NCBI GenBank assembly: GCA_001970955.1
Contig: MPUH01000187.1
Span: forward strand, 23,226-87,225
DNA: 64,000 nucleotides
Reading direction: 5' to 3'
Source: Stentor coeruleus
Lineage: Eukaryota; Ciliophora; Heterotrichea; Heterotrichida; Stentoridae
Shown here: in pieces, positions 52,997 to 63,358 of the stretch
Numbering within the stretch: position 1 is the stretch's first letter
Layout of the letters: every line of letters begins with the position of its first letter
Made by a program: the position numbers and the translations under genes
Notes under the pieces: model-generated
Told to the model about the DNA's origin: nothing
Databases searched by the model: none
The model's input: the letters and a program-made list of their open reading frames with translations, nothing else

Positions 52997-54622
52997 TTAA
53001 TGCATACGTTTATAATGCTTGCGGACTGGTGAAAACAGTTTCTCTTTGGTATAAGTTTTAGGCTTTTCTTCTATTGTGAGGTCATTTTCATTGTGATTCA
53101 CTTTTTTTTTACTTATAGGCGATGTTGTTGGTAAATAACTTCCAATATTTTTACCTTTTTCAGAATTAGTAGCATTCGCTGCATGTAAAGGTTTTTTGGT
53201 TTTTACATCAACATGTAAAAATTCTTCTATTGTATTTGTAACAACTCCATATTTGCATATAAGAGAGTTATTTTTTAATAATAAACTCACTTGTTTTTTG
53301 TTGTACATATACACCCCGCTTAGCATTTTTACAAAAGGATTTTCTATGAAATTATCACAACAAAATTTCTGTAGTTGCAAATCTACTTCATCAACTTTGA
53401 TTCTCTCAAGTTTGATATCTTGGATTGTTTTATATTTTATTTGACATATTTCATTAAGATGTTTTGAGTTTTCTTGTTCGAGGCATTTGATTTTTTCTTG
53501 TAGTTCTGATATTGTGCTTTCTTGGATTATAAGTTTTTGTTCTTGAGATTTTATTAGTTCTTCTAAAGGGTTTTGTAAGGAAATTAAACAGTTTATATTG
53601 AGTGAAGTTTCGATTTCTAGGTTTTCTGAACTTTCTTGGAAGATTTTTGAAGTGTTTGCAAGGTTTGTAGGTTGATCAAAAGATATGTGTGAGGCATATA
53701 AGGAAATTTCTGTTTCTAGTTCTTTGATGCGAGAATTTTTTTCTAGGTTTTCGTTTTTTAAGGTTTCTTTTTCAATGGCTAAGGCTGTGTTTTTTTCTAA
53801 AAGCATTTGGAGTTCTTTAGTCAGGTTGGAGTTTTCTTCTTTGAAACTGTTGAAAGCAGAGTTTATGTTTTCGATATTTTGTTCAGGGTTTTTACATAGG
53901 TCAGTGATCATTTTTTGAGAACTCTCTTGAGACTTTCTTATAATTGTATAAAACTCATCAGCTTTTTTATTCATTGCTGGTAATTCTTGACACAAACATT
54001 CATTTTTTCTTTTTAACTGCTCTTCTATTATATATAAATAATTATTTTTCTCTTCTATATCAAATTTCATCTTGTGGACAGTCTGATTAAGTTCACTATT
54101 TTCTCTTACTAACTCACTCAATCTACAAACAAAACTTGAATCTCTATCCTCAGCTTTTTGCAATGCTTCAGAATATGATAATGTAGCCTCTTTAAGTTTG
54201 TTTTCAAGGTTTTTCACATAGTCCCTTTCATGGTTAACTTGTTCTTCAATGCATTTTTTTTCTTGTAAAATGCTATGATTCAATTGTTTAAATCTTTCAA
54301 TTTTTGTTAAAAGCGAATTGATTTTTTTTTCATACTCGTTTTGAAGCTTTTTTTCTTTTTCTATTAAGATTTCATATGAGTTTACATGTGATTCTTTCTC
54401 ATGGTTAAGTGATATTTCAAGTGAAGCTAGGGAAGATTTTAAGGTTTGCATGTATTCCCAATACTGTTGGGTGTTAAAATTCACTTTGAAGTAAGCTGTG
54501 CATATTTTGTCTGTGTTTGTTGATATGTCCATTTTAAATGAGATTTCAGGTTGAGTGACGAGCTCCCAAGTGAGATTTATTGGCTCTTTGCTTTCTAGTG
54601 AATTTAACGAAAATTCAAACAT
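52997..54622 (-). CDS. Long coiled-coil protein
   Basis: 541 residues. The N-terminal 45 residues contain a short beta-type stretch (NLTWELVTQPEISFKMDIS), then coiled coil from about 60 to 410, a short globular stretch with CKYGVVTNTIEEFL, and a basic Ser/Lys-rich tail. No enzymatic motif. Start ATG at 54622; stop TAA. Probably structural. Confidence 0.75.
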   Translation of the reverse strand: MFEFSLNSLESKEPINLTWELVTQPEISFKMDISTNTDKICTAYFKVNFNTQQYWEYMQTLKSSLASLEISLNHEKESHVNSYEILIEKEKKLQNEYEKKINSLLTKIERFKQLNHSILQEKKCIEEQVNHERDYVKNLENKLKEATLSYSEALQKAEDRDSSFVCRLSELVRENSELNQTVHKMKFDIEEKNNYLYIIEEQLKRKNECLCQELPAMNKKADEFYTIIRKSQESSQKMITDLCKNPEQNIENINSAFNSFKEENSNLTKELQMLLEKNTALAIEKETLKNENLEKNSRIKELETEISLYASHISFDQPTNLANTSKIFQESSENLEIETSLNINCLISLQNPLEELIKSQEQKLIIQESTISELQEKIKCLEQENSKHLNEICQIKYKTIQDIKLERIKVDEVDLQLQKFCCDNFIENPFVKMLSGVYMYNKKQVSLLLKNNSLICKYGVVTNTIEEFLHVDVKTKKPLHAANATNSEKGKNIGSYLPTTSPISKKKVNHNENDLTIEEKPKTYTKEKLFSPVRKHYKRMH

Positions 54623-55169
54623 TCAAATTTATATGAAGGAATAAGATATGGAAAATATTTGTAGGTAGCTTTGGAGGGAAAAATAGTGAAGAGGTTTAAG
54701 AAATTATTGAAGAAATGGGTTTTGATTTGATAGGAAATATTTTTTTGGTATGTGGAAGTTTTTTTTTTATAAAATGATACTTTATGTTTGATGATATGGG
54801 CTAAATGTGAAAGGGGATTTGGTGTGAAAGTATGAGGAGATAGTACGGAAATTGATTATGGATAATTTAAAAATTTGAGGAAGATGTTGGTTATTAAAAA
54901 ATGAAAGCATATCTGTGTTTAGAAAAATCTCAGCAAGTGGACTTTTAGATTCTCCCAAATATCTTTTTCAGTATAAGTTCTAATTAAAAAAATACCAATT
55001 AGCAAAACTATAAACTTTTAGTATAAACCCCTCAAAATTATAACTTCATAAAAATCCCATTTCAACACCTAATATTAAAATAATAAAAACATCAGTCCAA
55101 GACTAACAAAAACCTAATCTTAATAAAATCAAAAACTTCCCATACTTAAAATATCTAAACTTATAAACC
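54623..55169. other. Spacer between two minus-strand genes
   Basis: 547 bp. G/T-rich left half (upstream of the coiled-coil gene on the minus strand), A/C-rich right half. I see nothing else. Confidence 0.5.
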
Positions 55170-56756
55170 TCACTTCCCTCTACTAATCCCTCTACTTCCA
55201 GCAGACATCGGAGCTTTAGACCCACAAAGTATCCTAACTATCGAATGCAATTTTTCAGCTAAAATCACGGTCTCAGGCTGATTCGAAAAGGCTTGCATAA
55301 TCTCTTCCTCATTAAAAGGTACAGCTTGAGCTAGCCTAACTAAATTCTCCAAAAAATCCGCATACAAAATCTGACTATCCTTAAACGAGCTAAAAAACAA
55401 TGTATCTTCACAAATCTGCTTAACTTTCTCACTTGTAACCACATCAGCAAGTTGTTCACATTCCTTAACCATCCCAATAAAATCCATTATTTTAAGGTCA
55501 ATAGTAACCCCTTCAACTCTCGATGCTTTAGAAAGATATTTTGTCGTCAAATCTTCAGAGTTCTCCATAAAAATCTCAGAAATTTCAGGTTTAATCATCT
55601 CAGATTTCACAAAATCCTGTAACCAAATCGCTTTACTTTTCGACATAGTATCTATAAGATTATGAAAAGCAGTATCTTCAGGGTTTCTTATCTCAGCGAA
55701 TTTCACAAGTAAATTCAGAAAATAATTCAAATTGATTTTAGCTTTAAGTACCTCATTTCTCACACCTTCTAAATCAGAATCAAGTTCTAAAATAATTTGA
55801 ATCATATCATCATTATCACTTACTAAATCAAAAGCTCTTAAGAAATGGAAAAAATCATGAGCACTCATCATATCTTCTTCTGGTAAATGATAATTAGCGT
55901 ATATAGAAAATACATCATATAACAAAGGGAAATGTGGGGCTAAAGCTGAAGGAGCATCAGGCCAAACATCATAAAGGGTTTTGACTGGAGATGTTGGATT
56001 AGCTTCAACTCTTTGTATTTGTTCTTGAGCTTTTTTAACAGCTTCTTCTTCTCTTTTTTTATGTTCTTGTTCTTCAGCAATCATAGCTTGTTTCTGCATA
56101 CTTTTACTCCATGGTTCAGGTATAGGTAAACAGTTTAGATTGTTTTTTTCATCAGGTGGGAGTTCTTTAGGTTCAGGGTTTTCAGAAGGATCTCTTTTTT
56201 GAGGGATTTCATATAACTTGATTTGTTTGATTTCACCAAATGGGAGTTGAAGTTTAGCAAAGAAATCTTTACGAGTTTTGTCCCTTGCTTTAAGCTCAAT
56301 TGTCTGATTTTGAGGGTATTTTTCTTCATCAAACTCATTTTTAAGCTCTTTGTGCATGATATAAATGAATTTTACTATAACTGTTGCAGTTATCTTGCTT
56401 CCTGTGCTAAAGTCTATAGCTCTAGGTGAATATTGTAAGACCAGTTTCATAATATTCCTCAGTTCCCCAAATGCTTTTTTATACCATTTAGCACATTGTT
56501 TTGATTGTGGTTGAGATGGGTCTTTTAAAATTACAATAACTTCATCCCCATCTTTAAGTGCAGCGTTGATTCTTTTCCTTGGATGAGTCACTCGACCATC
56601 AATTGTTGATAATAAAGTTGGCTGGTGAAAACCACGAGGATAAGCTTCTTTGCCATATAAATAAGCAGCACTCATAGCAAGCCATGCTAAATCTTGTATT
56701 CCCGTACCACAACTGATTTCAAAAGTTTTACTACCAATAGTAACTTTTACCCTCAT
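55170..56756 (-). CDS. Conserved-looking hypothetical protein with ubiquitin-like start
   Basis: 528 residues. The first 80 residues (MRVKVTIGSKTFEISC..., ending in DGDEVIVILKDP) have the strand-helix-strand layout of a ubiquitin-like or TGS-type fold. Then a mixed domain, a Lys/Glu-rich helix (KKREEEAVKKAQEQIQ) at about 230-250, and an alpha-helical C-terminal region (280-500) that resembles degenerate EF-hand or HEAT-type helices without calcium-binding loops. It stops with TGA, followed two codons later in frame by TAA. I recognise no family. Confidence 0.7.
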   Translation of the reverse strand: MRVKVTIGSKTFEISCGTGIQDLAWLAMSAAYLYGKEAYPRGFHQPTLLSTIDGRVTHPRKRINAALKDGDEVIVILKDPSQPQSKQCAKWYKKAFGELRNIMKLVLQYSPRAIDFSTGSKITATVIVKFIYIMHKELKNEFDEEKYPQNQTIELKARDKTRKDFFAKLQLPFGEIKQIKLYEIPQKRDPSENPEPKELPPDEKNNLNCLPIPEPWSKSMQKQAMIAEEQEHKKREEEAVKKAQEQIQRVEANPTSPVKTLYDVWPDAPSALAPHFPLLYDVFSIYANYHLPEEDMMSAHDFFHFLRAFDLVSDNDDMIQIILELDSDLEGVRNEVLKAKINLNYFLNLLVKFAEIRNPEDTAFHNLIDTMSKSKAIWLQDFVKSEMIKPEISEIFMENSEDLTTKYLSKASRVEGVTIDLKIMDFIGMVKECEQLADVVTSEKVKQICEDTLFFSSFKDSQILYADFLENLVRLAQAVPFNEEEIMQAFSNQPETVILAEKLHSIVRILCGSKAPMSAGSRGISRGK

Positions 56757-56772
56757 ATTATTAAGAATTTAT
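56757..56772. promoter_or_regulatory. 16-bp divergent spacer
   Basis: Only 16 bp separate the two outward-facing ATG codons at 56756 and 56773. If the plus gene instead starts at ATG 56794 the spacer is 37 bp, the same as at 9077-9113. Confidence 0.5.
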
Positions 56773-57384
56773 ATGCAAAGATCTCAAGTCAAGATGAATA
56801 AACGGAAAAGATCTTGTAAAGTTGAAAAAACAAAGTCCCCGGATTCTTATAATATGTATATGCCGATGATTATTAAATCTACTAAGAAACTTGAAAGGGA
56901 AAGTAAAACTTTTATCAGAGATTCTAAGTATGAATTATTTGGATATAAAGAAAGTGTTATTAGTACAAGAGATCATTCTACTAAAAGAAGCTTAACACCT
57001 AGAAAACAAATGTATGGGGGGAATAGAGTTAATAGTGTTAATTTGAAAGTTAGGAATTTTGATGAGAGTTTTGTCAAATTCGATAAGAAAACGCGGAATA
57101 TATGGGAAGGGTTAACTGAAAATTCTATGAAAAAGATTAAAAAAATTAAAGGGAATATTAAGAATAGTGGGTTGATTAAAAGTTCTAATAAAATCATTGT
57201 GTCGAATAGTGGGGTTTATAAATCACCTAGACTTTATAATGATGCTTTTAAAAGCTCGAGAGATGAGGAGAGGAATAGGGTAAGACTTGAAAATGTGAAG
57301 AAATTTTTTGAAGAATTTCATGAGAAGTCTAAGAACTTGCTTATGAAATTTGAAAAGAGTATAAAGGAATGCTCATCGGATTGA
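56773..57384 (+). CDS. Hypothetical basic protein
   Basis: 203 residues, rich in Lys, Arg and Ser (KMNKRKRSCK near the start), no membrane segment. A second ATG at 56794 would give 196 residues and a more usual spacer from the divergent gene; I cannot decide. It stops with TGA, and one codon later in frame there is TAA. No known domain. Confidence 0.6.
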   Translation: MQRSQVKMNKRKRSCKVEKTKSPDSYNMYMPMIIKSTKKLERESKTFIRDSKYELFGYKESVISTRDHSTKRSLTPRKQMYGGNRVNSVNLKVRNFDESFVKFDKKTRNIWEGLTENSMKKIKKIKGNIKNSGLIKSSNKIIVSNSGVYKSPRLYNDAFKSSRDEERNRVRLENVKKFFEEFHEKSKNLLMKFEKSIKECSSD

Positions 57385-57647
57385 GATTAAAATATTTTAT
57401 TAATTTTCGATAGTTTAAAGTTTTAAGTGGAGATGGTGGAAAGTTGATAGAATTGGGTAATGAATTTATTTATTATTATGTTAGAGATGCGAATTTATTT
57501 GGGAGGTTTTAAAGTGACTGGGAATTTTATGGTTTTAGACAATGAGTGTATGATAAGAATATATAGTAATTAGTTTTTATATGATAAATTTTGGAAATAA
57601 TATAAAATAAGGCTTACTTTGATAAGTGACAATTGGAAAATGTAAAT

Positions 57648-58296
57648 ATGGATGAGAACCACATTGCATTGAAATATTTGCGTTTTTAAGAATAAAAGTG
57701 AAAGGTTTATTTATACTGTTGTTCCTTTATTAAGAACTGAATATATGCCTTCAGGTGAATTTATTTATATCGAAGATGAACTTCCAAAAAGCATGCATTT
57801 CATATTAAAAGGAAAATATCATTATTTAACTAGCGATAGAATAAAATTCAAAGTTATTGGAGTAGGTAATTACTTTGGAGATATTGAGATATTCAAGAGG
57901 ATAAAAAGAGAATATTCTATGCGCGCTTCTGAGAATATGATGATATGGACAATGTGTGATGAGCTTATAAAATTCATAGAAACAGATTTCAAAGTGATTT
58001 ATGAAGAAATGGCTCAAAGTGCAATTATTAGAAGCCAAAAACTTTTAGTAGAACTAGCTGAAATCCGAGCAATCAGCAAAGCTTTAGAAAAAAATGAAAC
58101 AAACTTAAAAGAAATAAGAAAACTTATATCTGACGAATATTTAAAACCAGTTACCGAAAGCGAAAATAAAAAAAAACAGCAAGACGACTCAAATCGAATA
58201 GAATTTAAATTGGAATACTGCAAAAAAATTTTACTAAAAAATAATAAACTTCTTCATCAAATAGAACAACGCCTAGGTGAAGTAGTTAAAAAATAA
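57648..58296 (+). CDS. Cyclic-nucleotide-binding domain protein with apparent +1 frameshift
   Basis: The domain frame (57688-58296) holds a cNMP-binding fold: MPSGEFIYIEDELPKSMHFIL, then VIGVGNYFGDIEIFKR (the phosphate-binding cassette region, lacking the canonical R-T/A-A arginine spacing) and a helical C terminus of about 100 residues. Upstream it has no ATG in frame before 57745, but ATG 57648 begins MDENHIALKYLRF, which reaches TTT-TAA at 57684-57689; skipping one base there gives KNKSERFIYTVVPLL, the usual helix before such domains. So a 1-base error, a mutation, or +1 frameshifting is needed. No ion-channel part is present. A pseudogene is possible. Confidence 0.6.
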
Positions 58297-58457
58297 TTAA
58301 AAATAAACTAACTTTGTTATAAAAAAAAAAATTCTCATAAAATTTTTCATAAAAAAACTTATTCCCAACATATAATCCTACATAATTATATCAAATTTCA
58401 TACCTTTCTTCTCATATTCATAAAATTTCCTCATCTGAAAAACTAGCTTATTTATTA
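58297..58457. other. Short spacer between convergent genes
   Basis: About 160 bp, A/T-rich with an A run at 58322-58331. Nothing else is visible. Confidence 0.4.
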
Positions 58458-59899
58458 TTATTTAAGACAATTAAACGAGCAAAACATTTCAATAAGCGAC
58501 TTATCTTCCTGTACTTTAATAACATCTTTGATTTTCTGTGCAGGGATTTCCCCATTATAATCAGTTTTCGTTAAATCAAAAATCAAAGTTGCAAAACTAT
58601 ATGACAACTCGTCTATAATCTGATCCGCTTTATCCATCTGTAACTGCATCTTACACAATTCCTGTATTTCTTTAAACGATAAACTCCCATTCCCATCAAG
58701 GTCATAAACACTAAAAAACAAATCCAGCTGCGACTCAAACGTCCCATGCCAAATAACATTCATAGCTTCTAAAAACTCACTCCAACAAACCGTTCCCCCT
58801 TCATCTTTATCAAAAATATCGAAAATTTTCTCTAAAACATGTCCGATTTGTTTAGATTTCGCATAATAGTCAACAAAAGTTTTTTTGNTCCTCTTTAAAG
58901 AGATTTCGCATAATAGTCAACAAAAGTTTTTTTGTTTATCCCTAAAGATATATCATGATTAGAGTCAACTCCACATGATAAAAGTACTAAAAGTTTGAAT
59001 TTACCATATAGACTGTGTAGTTCTGATTCAGTAAAATTGTATTTTTTTTTAAGTTTTTTTATCCCTTGGCTACATAATGTTGGGAAAGTACTATCGATTT
59101 GTTGTGAAACATTACCTAATTTAGTTTTGATATCGTTAATATTATAACTTGGAATATGCTTATAAAGACGGGTTTGAGTTTGAGTTGTATAAGGTCTTGT
59201 AGGTGTTATAAATTGACGGATACGAGTTGGAAGTTTTTGAGATTTCACTTCGAATTGAGACTCGATATTTGTGAGGATTTGTGGGTCGGCAGTTTTGTCA
59301 GAAGAAACTGTTTTATAACAAGGAGAACGTGAATCTCTTTTTGTTGTCTGAGGTCTTTCCTGTTCAACAATCCCTCTATATTCAGGTGTGTGGCCAACAA
59401 TAACAATTTTACTTAACGCGTCAATTTCATGCAAACAACGAAGTATTTTTCCTCCACAAGAGAATAGGAATTTAAATTCTGCTGAAGTTTTAAAGTATTT
59501 CTGGCAGTGAAGGAAAAATTCTTTCATTTCTTGAAAGTGAATAAGCCTATCATTAGAATTGATAAGTTCATATGTGTAATAAAAACCTGGAAGTCTAGTT
59601 TTATCTGATACAGTACATCCATCTCTTAGAACATAAACTTCTCTTTTACTCATGTTGAGTAAAAGTTTAGATTTGAAGCATTTGGATAGCTGGAATTTAC
59701 TATAAGATTTAGGGCTTTTTTGTCTTGAGCATGGGTTTTCAGAATGGCGTGAACGTAATTCTCTATATTTCATTGGTGTTAAAGGCATTTTTTCTAGACC
59801 GTGATAGCTTGAAACTATGTTTCCTTGATTATCATATTTATAAGGAGTGCTTGGAGTTGAAATAACTGACTTTGTCCTTTCTTTGTAGCCACTTTTCAT
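58458..59899 (-). CDS. EF-hand calcium-binding protein (split by an assembly join)
   Basis: One gene, broken in the given sequence by the n at 58888. The left part continues the frame exactly: KKTFVDYYAKS occurs on both sides, then KQIGHVLEKIFDIFDKDEGG follows. The merged protein has about 460 residues. The N-terminal 200 residues are basic and Ser/Pro-rich, with a doublecortin-like stretch (MSKREVYVLRDGCTVSDK, then a segment ending FLFSCGGKILRC) at about 80-170. The C terminus has EF-hands: DIFDKDEGGTVCWSEF (degenerate) and VYDLDGNGSLSFKEIQ (canonical, D-x-D-x-N-x-S-x5-E). The layout suggests a calcium-regulated microtubule-associated protein. Confidence 0.78.
58853..58935. repeat. Duplicated contig end around n at 58888 (assembly artefact)
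   Basis: The sequence GATTTCGCATAATAGTCAAC and its continuation occur on both sides of the n. The right contig carries 13 extra bases (58889-58901) not found in the left copy, which split the EF-hand gene by adding a false stop. Confidence 0.88.
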
Positions 59900-60501
59900 A
59901 TATATCTTTGTAATTAATATCGTTATAAAAAAAGTTTATTTAACAGGTTATTTTATAGGAATGTTTTCAGTTGAGTAAAAAAATTGTTTTGTGGGATATT
60001 GATGTAGGAAGAATTGCTAATTTATAGGGAAAAAATATTAGGATGTAGAATTATTTTAGATGTAGAATAGAGATAAATTATTTGGGTGATAAAGCTTTGG
60101 TGGTATTTTAGTTTTAGAAGATAGAATGATAAGGATTTTTAAATATTTGGTGTGTATATTAACGAAAAACATTAAAAAATAGCGAGGATTAAAAATCTTG
60201 AATATAATAAAATCAATCAAAACCACTAATAGCCAAGAGAAATAAAAACTGTTATCATAAAAAACTACTTATCTATCTTAAAAAACTACTATACAACTAA
60301 ATACTCTTATATCATTTACCCTTCTAACACCTAAAATTTCTTTAAAACCATTCCAACCTCCCAAAAATCTCATCCTATTTCCAACACAACAAATCTACTT
60401 CATATCATCCTTAACATCTCCCACAAAAATTTCAAATAAAAAATCCACTAAAATCCACCATCCACACAATTTTCCAAATCAAACATATGCAAAAATCTTA
60501 A
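59900..60501. other. Spacer between two minus-strand genes
   Basis: 602 bp, G/T-rich on the left and strongly A/C-rich from about 60220 to 60480. No gene is visible. Confidence 0.5.
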
Positions 60502-61656
60502 TTATTCCCTACGAATTATTAATGCGCTACCACCTCCACATGCTCCAGGCATAGCAATCATACCAATTTCCTTCTTTTCATTCTTTAATGCTTGGAGTAG
60601 TGAAATAATCATTTTCACCCCAGTAGTTCCAGGAGGGTGTGCATAAGCCAAATCTCCTCCATAAATATTAACTTTCTTACTATCCAATTTCAAATCCCTT
60701 ATAGAAACTAAAGGTACCAAAGCAAAAGTTTCAGCAATTTCAAACAAATCAATATCATTTAAAGTCAATTTTCCTTTAGTCAAAGCTTTTTCCATAGCTG
60801 TATGATGTGATGTTATAAAATCTTTTGAAGCATTTTCATGTTCTCCAATACTTATAATTGACCCATATACTTTTAACCCTAAATTCTTAGCTTCTTCACG
60901 AGTACAAAGAACAATATAACATGCTCCATCACCAAAAGGAGCTGTATTAATTGAAGTCACACTACCACCTTTAACCAATGATCTAATGCTTTTACATACA
61001 TCCCTATAATCTTTTAACTCATCTTCATCTATAACATTCCCATCAATAGTAACAGGAATAATCTCATCTTTTATAAGCTTATTCGTTTTAGCATATGTCG
61101 CCCTTTCAAGAGATTCTAAGGCGAAATTATCTTGTTGTTCTCTTGTAAAACCTTCACGTCTTGCAAAGTCATCAGCGATTTCAGCTAGTAATTTTCCTTC
61201 GATAAGACATTTGAAGGTTGTAACAACTTTTTTCCTTTGTTCTTCTTTAGATAGATGATATAAAGCTTCAGTCATATGCTCCATTCCACCAGTGAGAACT
61301 AGTTTTGATTGTTTAGCCATGACGTCTATTATACCTAAAAGTACTGCTTTGAATCCACTTGCGCATAATTTGTTGACATAAGTGCAATTTAGACCTGGGG
61401 GAAGGCCTATTTTTGCCGCTACTTGTTTTGTTGGACTTGGGCCTATTTCTGAGAAAAGGTAGATCCCTGTGTAGGAAGTTTCGATGAGATCTTTTGGGAT
61501 CGAGAATTTTGATAGAGTCCCAGCACATACTTGGGAAGCCAGATTCACGTTAGAGATACCTTTAAAAACCCCACCATATTGACCTGTTGCTGACCTTCCA
61601 TAACCTACAATACACACATCTTGGAGATAGTGTCTGAGTAGTCTTCTGCTAAGCAT
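60502..61656 (-). CDS. Thiolase (acetyl-CoA acetyltransferase-like), probably mitochondrial
   Basis: 384 residues. Thiolases condense two acetyl-CoA or cleave 3-ketoacyl-CoA. The nucleophile Cys98 lies in NKLCASGFKA, His340 in GGDLAYAHPPGTTG and the second Cys373 in GACGGGSALI. The N-terminal MLSRRLLRHYLQ is an amphipathic, Arg-rich sequence typical of a mitochondrial presequence. One oddity: the family motif N-E-A-F reads A-E-T-F here (Ala308 in place of the Asn that helps form the oxyanion hole), so activity or mechanism may differ. All other motifs are intact and the length is normal. Confidence 0.9.
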   Translation of the reverse strand: MLSRRLLRHYLQDVCIVGYGRSATGQYGGVFKGISNVNLASQVCAGTLSKFSIPKDLIETSYTGIYLFSEIGPSPTKQVAAKIGLPPGLNCTYVNKLCASGFKAVLLGIIDVMAKQSKLVLTGGMEHMTEALYHLSKEEQRKKVVTTFKCLIEGKLLAEIADDFARREGFTREQQDNFALESLERATYAKTNKLIKDEIIPVTIDGNVIDEDELKDYRDVCKSIRSLVKGGSVTSINTAPFGDGACYIVLCTREEAKNLGLKVYGSIISIGEHENASKDFITSHHTAMEKALTKGKLTLNDIDLFEIAETFALVPLVSIRDLKLDSKKVNIYGGDLAYAHPPGTTGVKMIISLLQALKNEKKEIGMIAMPGACGGGSALIIRRE

Positions 61657-62443
61657 TTACAACGGATAGTTATTGATAAGGTTAATTTTGGATAAAGATT
61701 TTTTTATTTAGGAATTATGATATTGAATGAGAAAATATTAGGGGTTTTTAAATGGATTATTATGGGTTTTGGGTTTTTTTAATGATGTTGGTAATATTTA
61801 GAAGTTTTATGTGTTTTTTTTTAAGTGTTTCATAAGGTCCTTGATTTTGTATAAAATGATGATTTTCTAGTATGAATATGTGAATTTTAATATATTTTAT
61901 TAACTGTAAAACAATGGAGAATATAGTTAAAATTTAATAAATAACTTTCAATATAGCATATTGTTACCTTTAAACTACTATATAACTTGCCAAACCATAG
62001 ACTCAAATTCATTTTATATATAATTATTATCTATTTTAATAGTTATCCATAACAAAACCCAAATAAATATCTTTTAGNCTCAAATTCATTTTATATATAA
62101 TTATTATCTATTTTAATAGTTATCCATAACAAAACCCAAATAAATATCTTTTAGTTTCACTAAAAATATTTTATCCAATATATCTTAGATTAATCAAATC
62201 CTATAAGAATTATTCAAAAAATATAACCAAAAATAAAGTTCTTTTGAATCTACCATAAATAATAAAATATCTTTAAAGTTAATAGTAAAAAAGTATAAAA
62301 TCAAGTTAGTCCAATATATTCGAGAGTAAAAATGCTAATTTTAATAACTAATAACTAACTTTTAAATGTAAGCTAAAACAAAAAGCCTGTTTGCTTAATT
62401 CCATATAAATTAATTAAAACAAGCAGTAAATTCAGAAATAAAA
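61657..62443. other. Spacer upstream of thiolase and kinase genes
   Basis: 787 bp between divergent genes, A/T-rich throughout. It contains the contig overlap 62002-62154 around the n at 62078. I see no gene or RNA. Confidence 0.5.
62002..62154. repeat. Duplicated contig end around n at 62078 (assembly artefact)
   Basis: Bases 62002-62077 and 62079-62154 are the same 76 bases. Confidence 0.92.
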
Positions 62444-63358
62444 ATGGGATGCACACTTCCTAAGTGTACAGGTATACAAGAAAAAGGCAAAAAATATCAA
62501 AAGAAGCTGCATCATAGCAAAAGCCAAATCAGTTTAAATGAGACATGCTCTTCTCAGTTAGCAGATTATATTTCTGTTGAAGGAATTGGTACTGGAGCCT
62601 ATTCAGAAGTTCTTGTTTGCAAGCACTCAGGTTCAAAATCCTTTCGAGCTATGAAGATCATCAAAAAATATAAACTTCATAAGCAGCATTTCCACAAGAG
62701 TGGCGATCTTATAGAGTCGAATATCCTTGATAAGCTAGATCACAAACACATTTTAAAATATTATGAGACAATTGAAGATAACTCATATTACTATCTTATA
62801 ACAGAGCTATGCAAAGGGGGAACTCTCTACGCTAGGTTAAAGGGAAAAAAGCAGTTCCCAGAAAAAATTTGTTTATACATCATGTATCAAATCTTATTAG
62901 CAATAGAATACCTTCATAGCAAGTCTATTATCCATCGAGACATTAAACCTGAGAACATTTTTATGGTTGATTCAGAATCTTATGATCTCAAACTAGCAGA
63001 TTTTGGAAATTCTTGCATGCTATCAAAATCAGGGCATACAAGTGGGTGTTTTGGATCGGCATATTATTTAGCACCAGAAGTACTTAAAGGGATTTATAAT
63101 TGTAAAGTTGATATATGGAGTTGTGGTATATTATTATATGCACTTCTTACAGGTAAAGCTCCGTATAAAACAAAAGATAAAATTCAAATAAAAAAATGTG
63201 TATTGGAATCACCTTTTCAGATAGAAGATGCAAAAGTTAGCATGCTTTCAGAAGATGTTCAAGATTTAATGAAAAAAATGCTTAGTATTGACCCGAAAAA
63301 AAGAATTTCAGCTAAAAATGCTCTTGAACATCCTTGGATTAAGGCTGTAAATAAGTAA
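62444..63358 (+). CDS. CDPK-like protein kinase without EF-hands
   Basis: 304 residues. It begins MGCTLPKC, a myristoylation and palmitoylation signal, so it should sit at a membrane. The kinase domain (about 45-300) is complete: GIGTGAYSEV (glycine loop), AMKII (Lys), HRDIKPEN (catalytic Asp166), ADFGNS (Asp186), YYLAPEVLKG (APE) and HPWI. The sequence is of the CAMK/CDPK type, but the frame stops right after the kinase domain, so the junction and calmodulin-like EF-hands of true CDPKs are absent. I checked the stop (TAA) for a 15-nt intron and found none. N-terminal acylation with a bare kinase domain is also found in ciliates. Confidence 0.93.
   Translation: MGCTLPKCTGIQEKGKKYQKKLHHSKSQISLNETCSSQLADYISVEGIGTGAYSEVLVCKHSGSKSFRAMKIIKKYKLHKQHFHKSGDLIESNILDKLDHKHILKYYETIEDNSYYYLITELCKGGTLYARLKGKKQFPEKICLYIMYQILLAIEYLHSKSIIHRDIKPENIFMVDSESYDLKLADFGNSCMLSKSGHTSGCFGSAYYLAPEVLKGIYNCKVDIWSCGILLYALLTGKAPYKTKDKIQIKKCVLESPFQIEDAKVSMLSEDVQDLMKKMLSIDPKKRISAKNALEHPWIKAVNK

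Noticed and set aside
28383-57384. TGA could be Trp as in Blepharisma, since three genes end in TGA shortly before TAA
   Set aside because: No TGA occurs inside any conserved domain, and all Trp in the conserved domains are TGG; long frames close with the standard stops.
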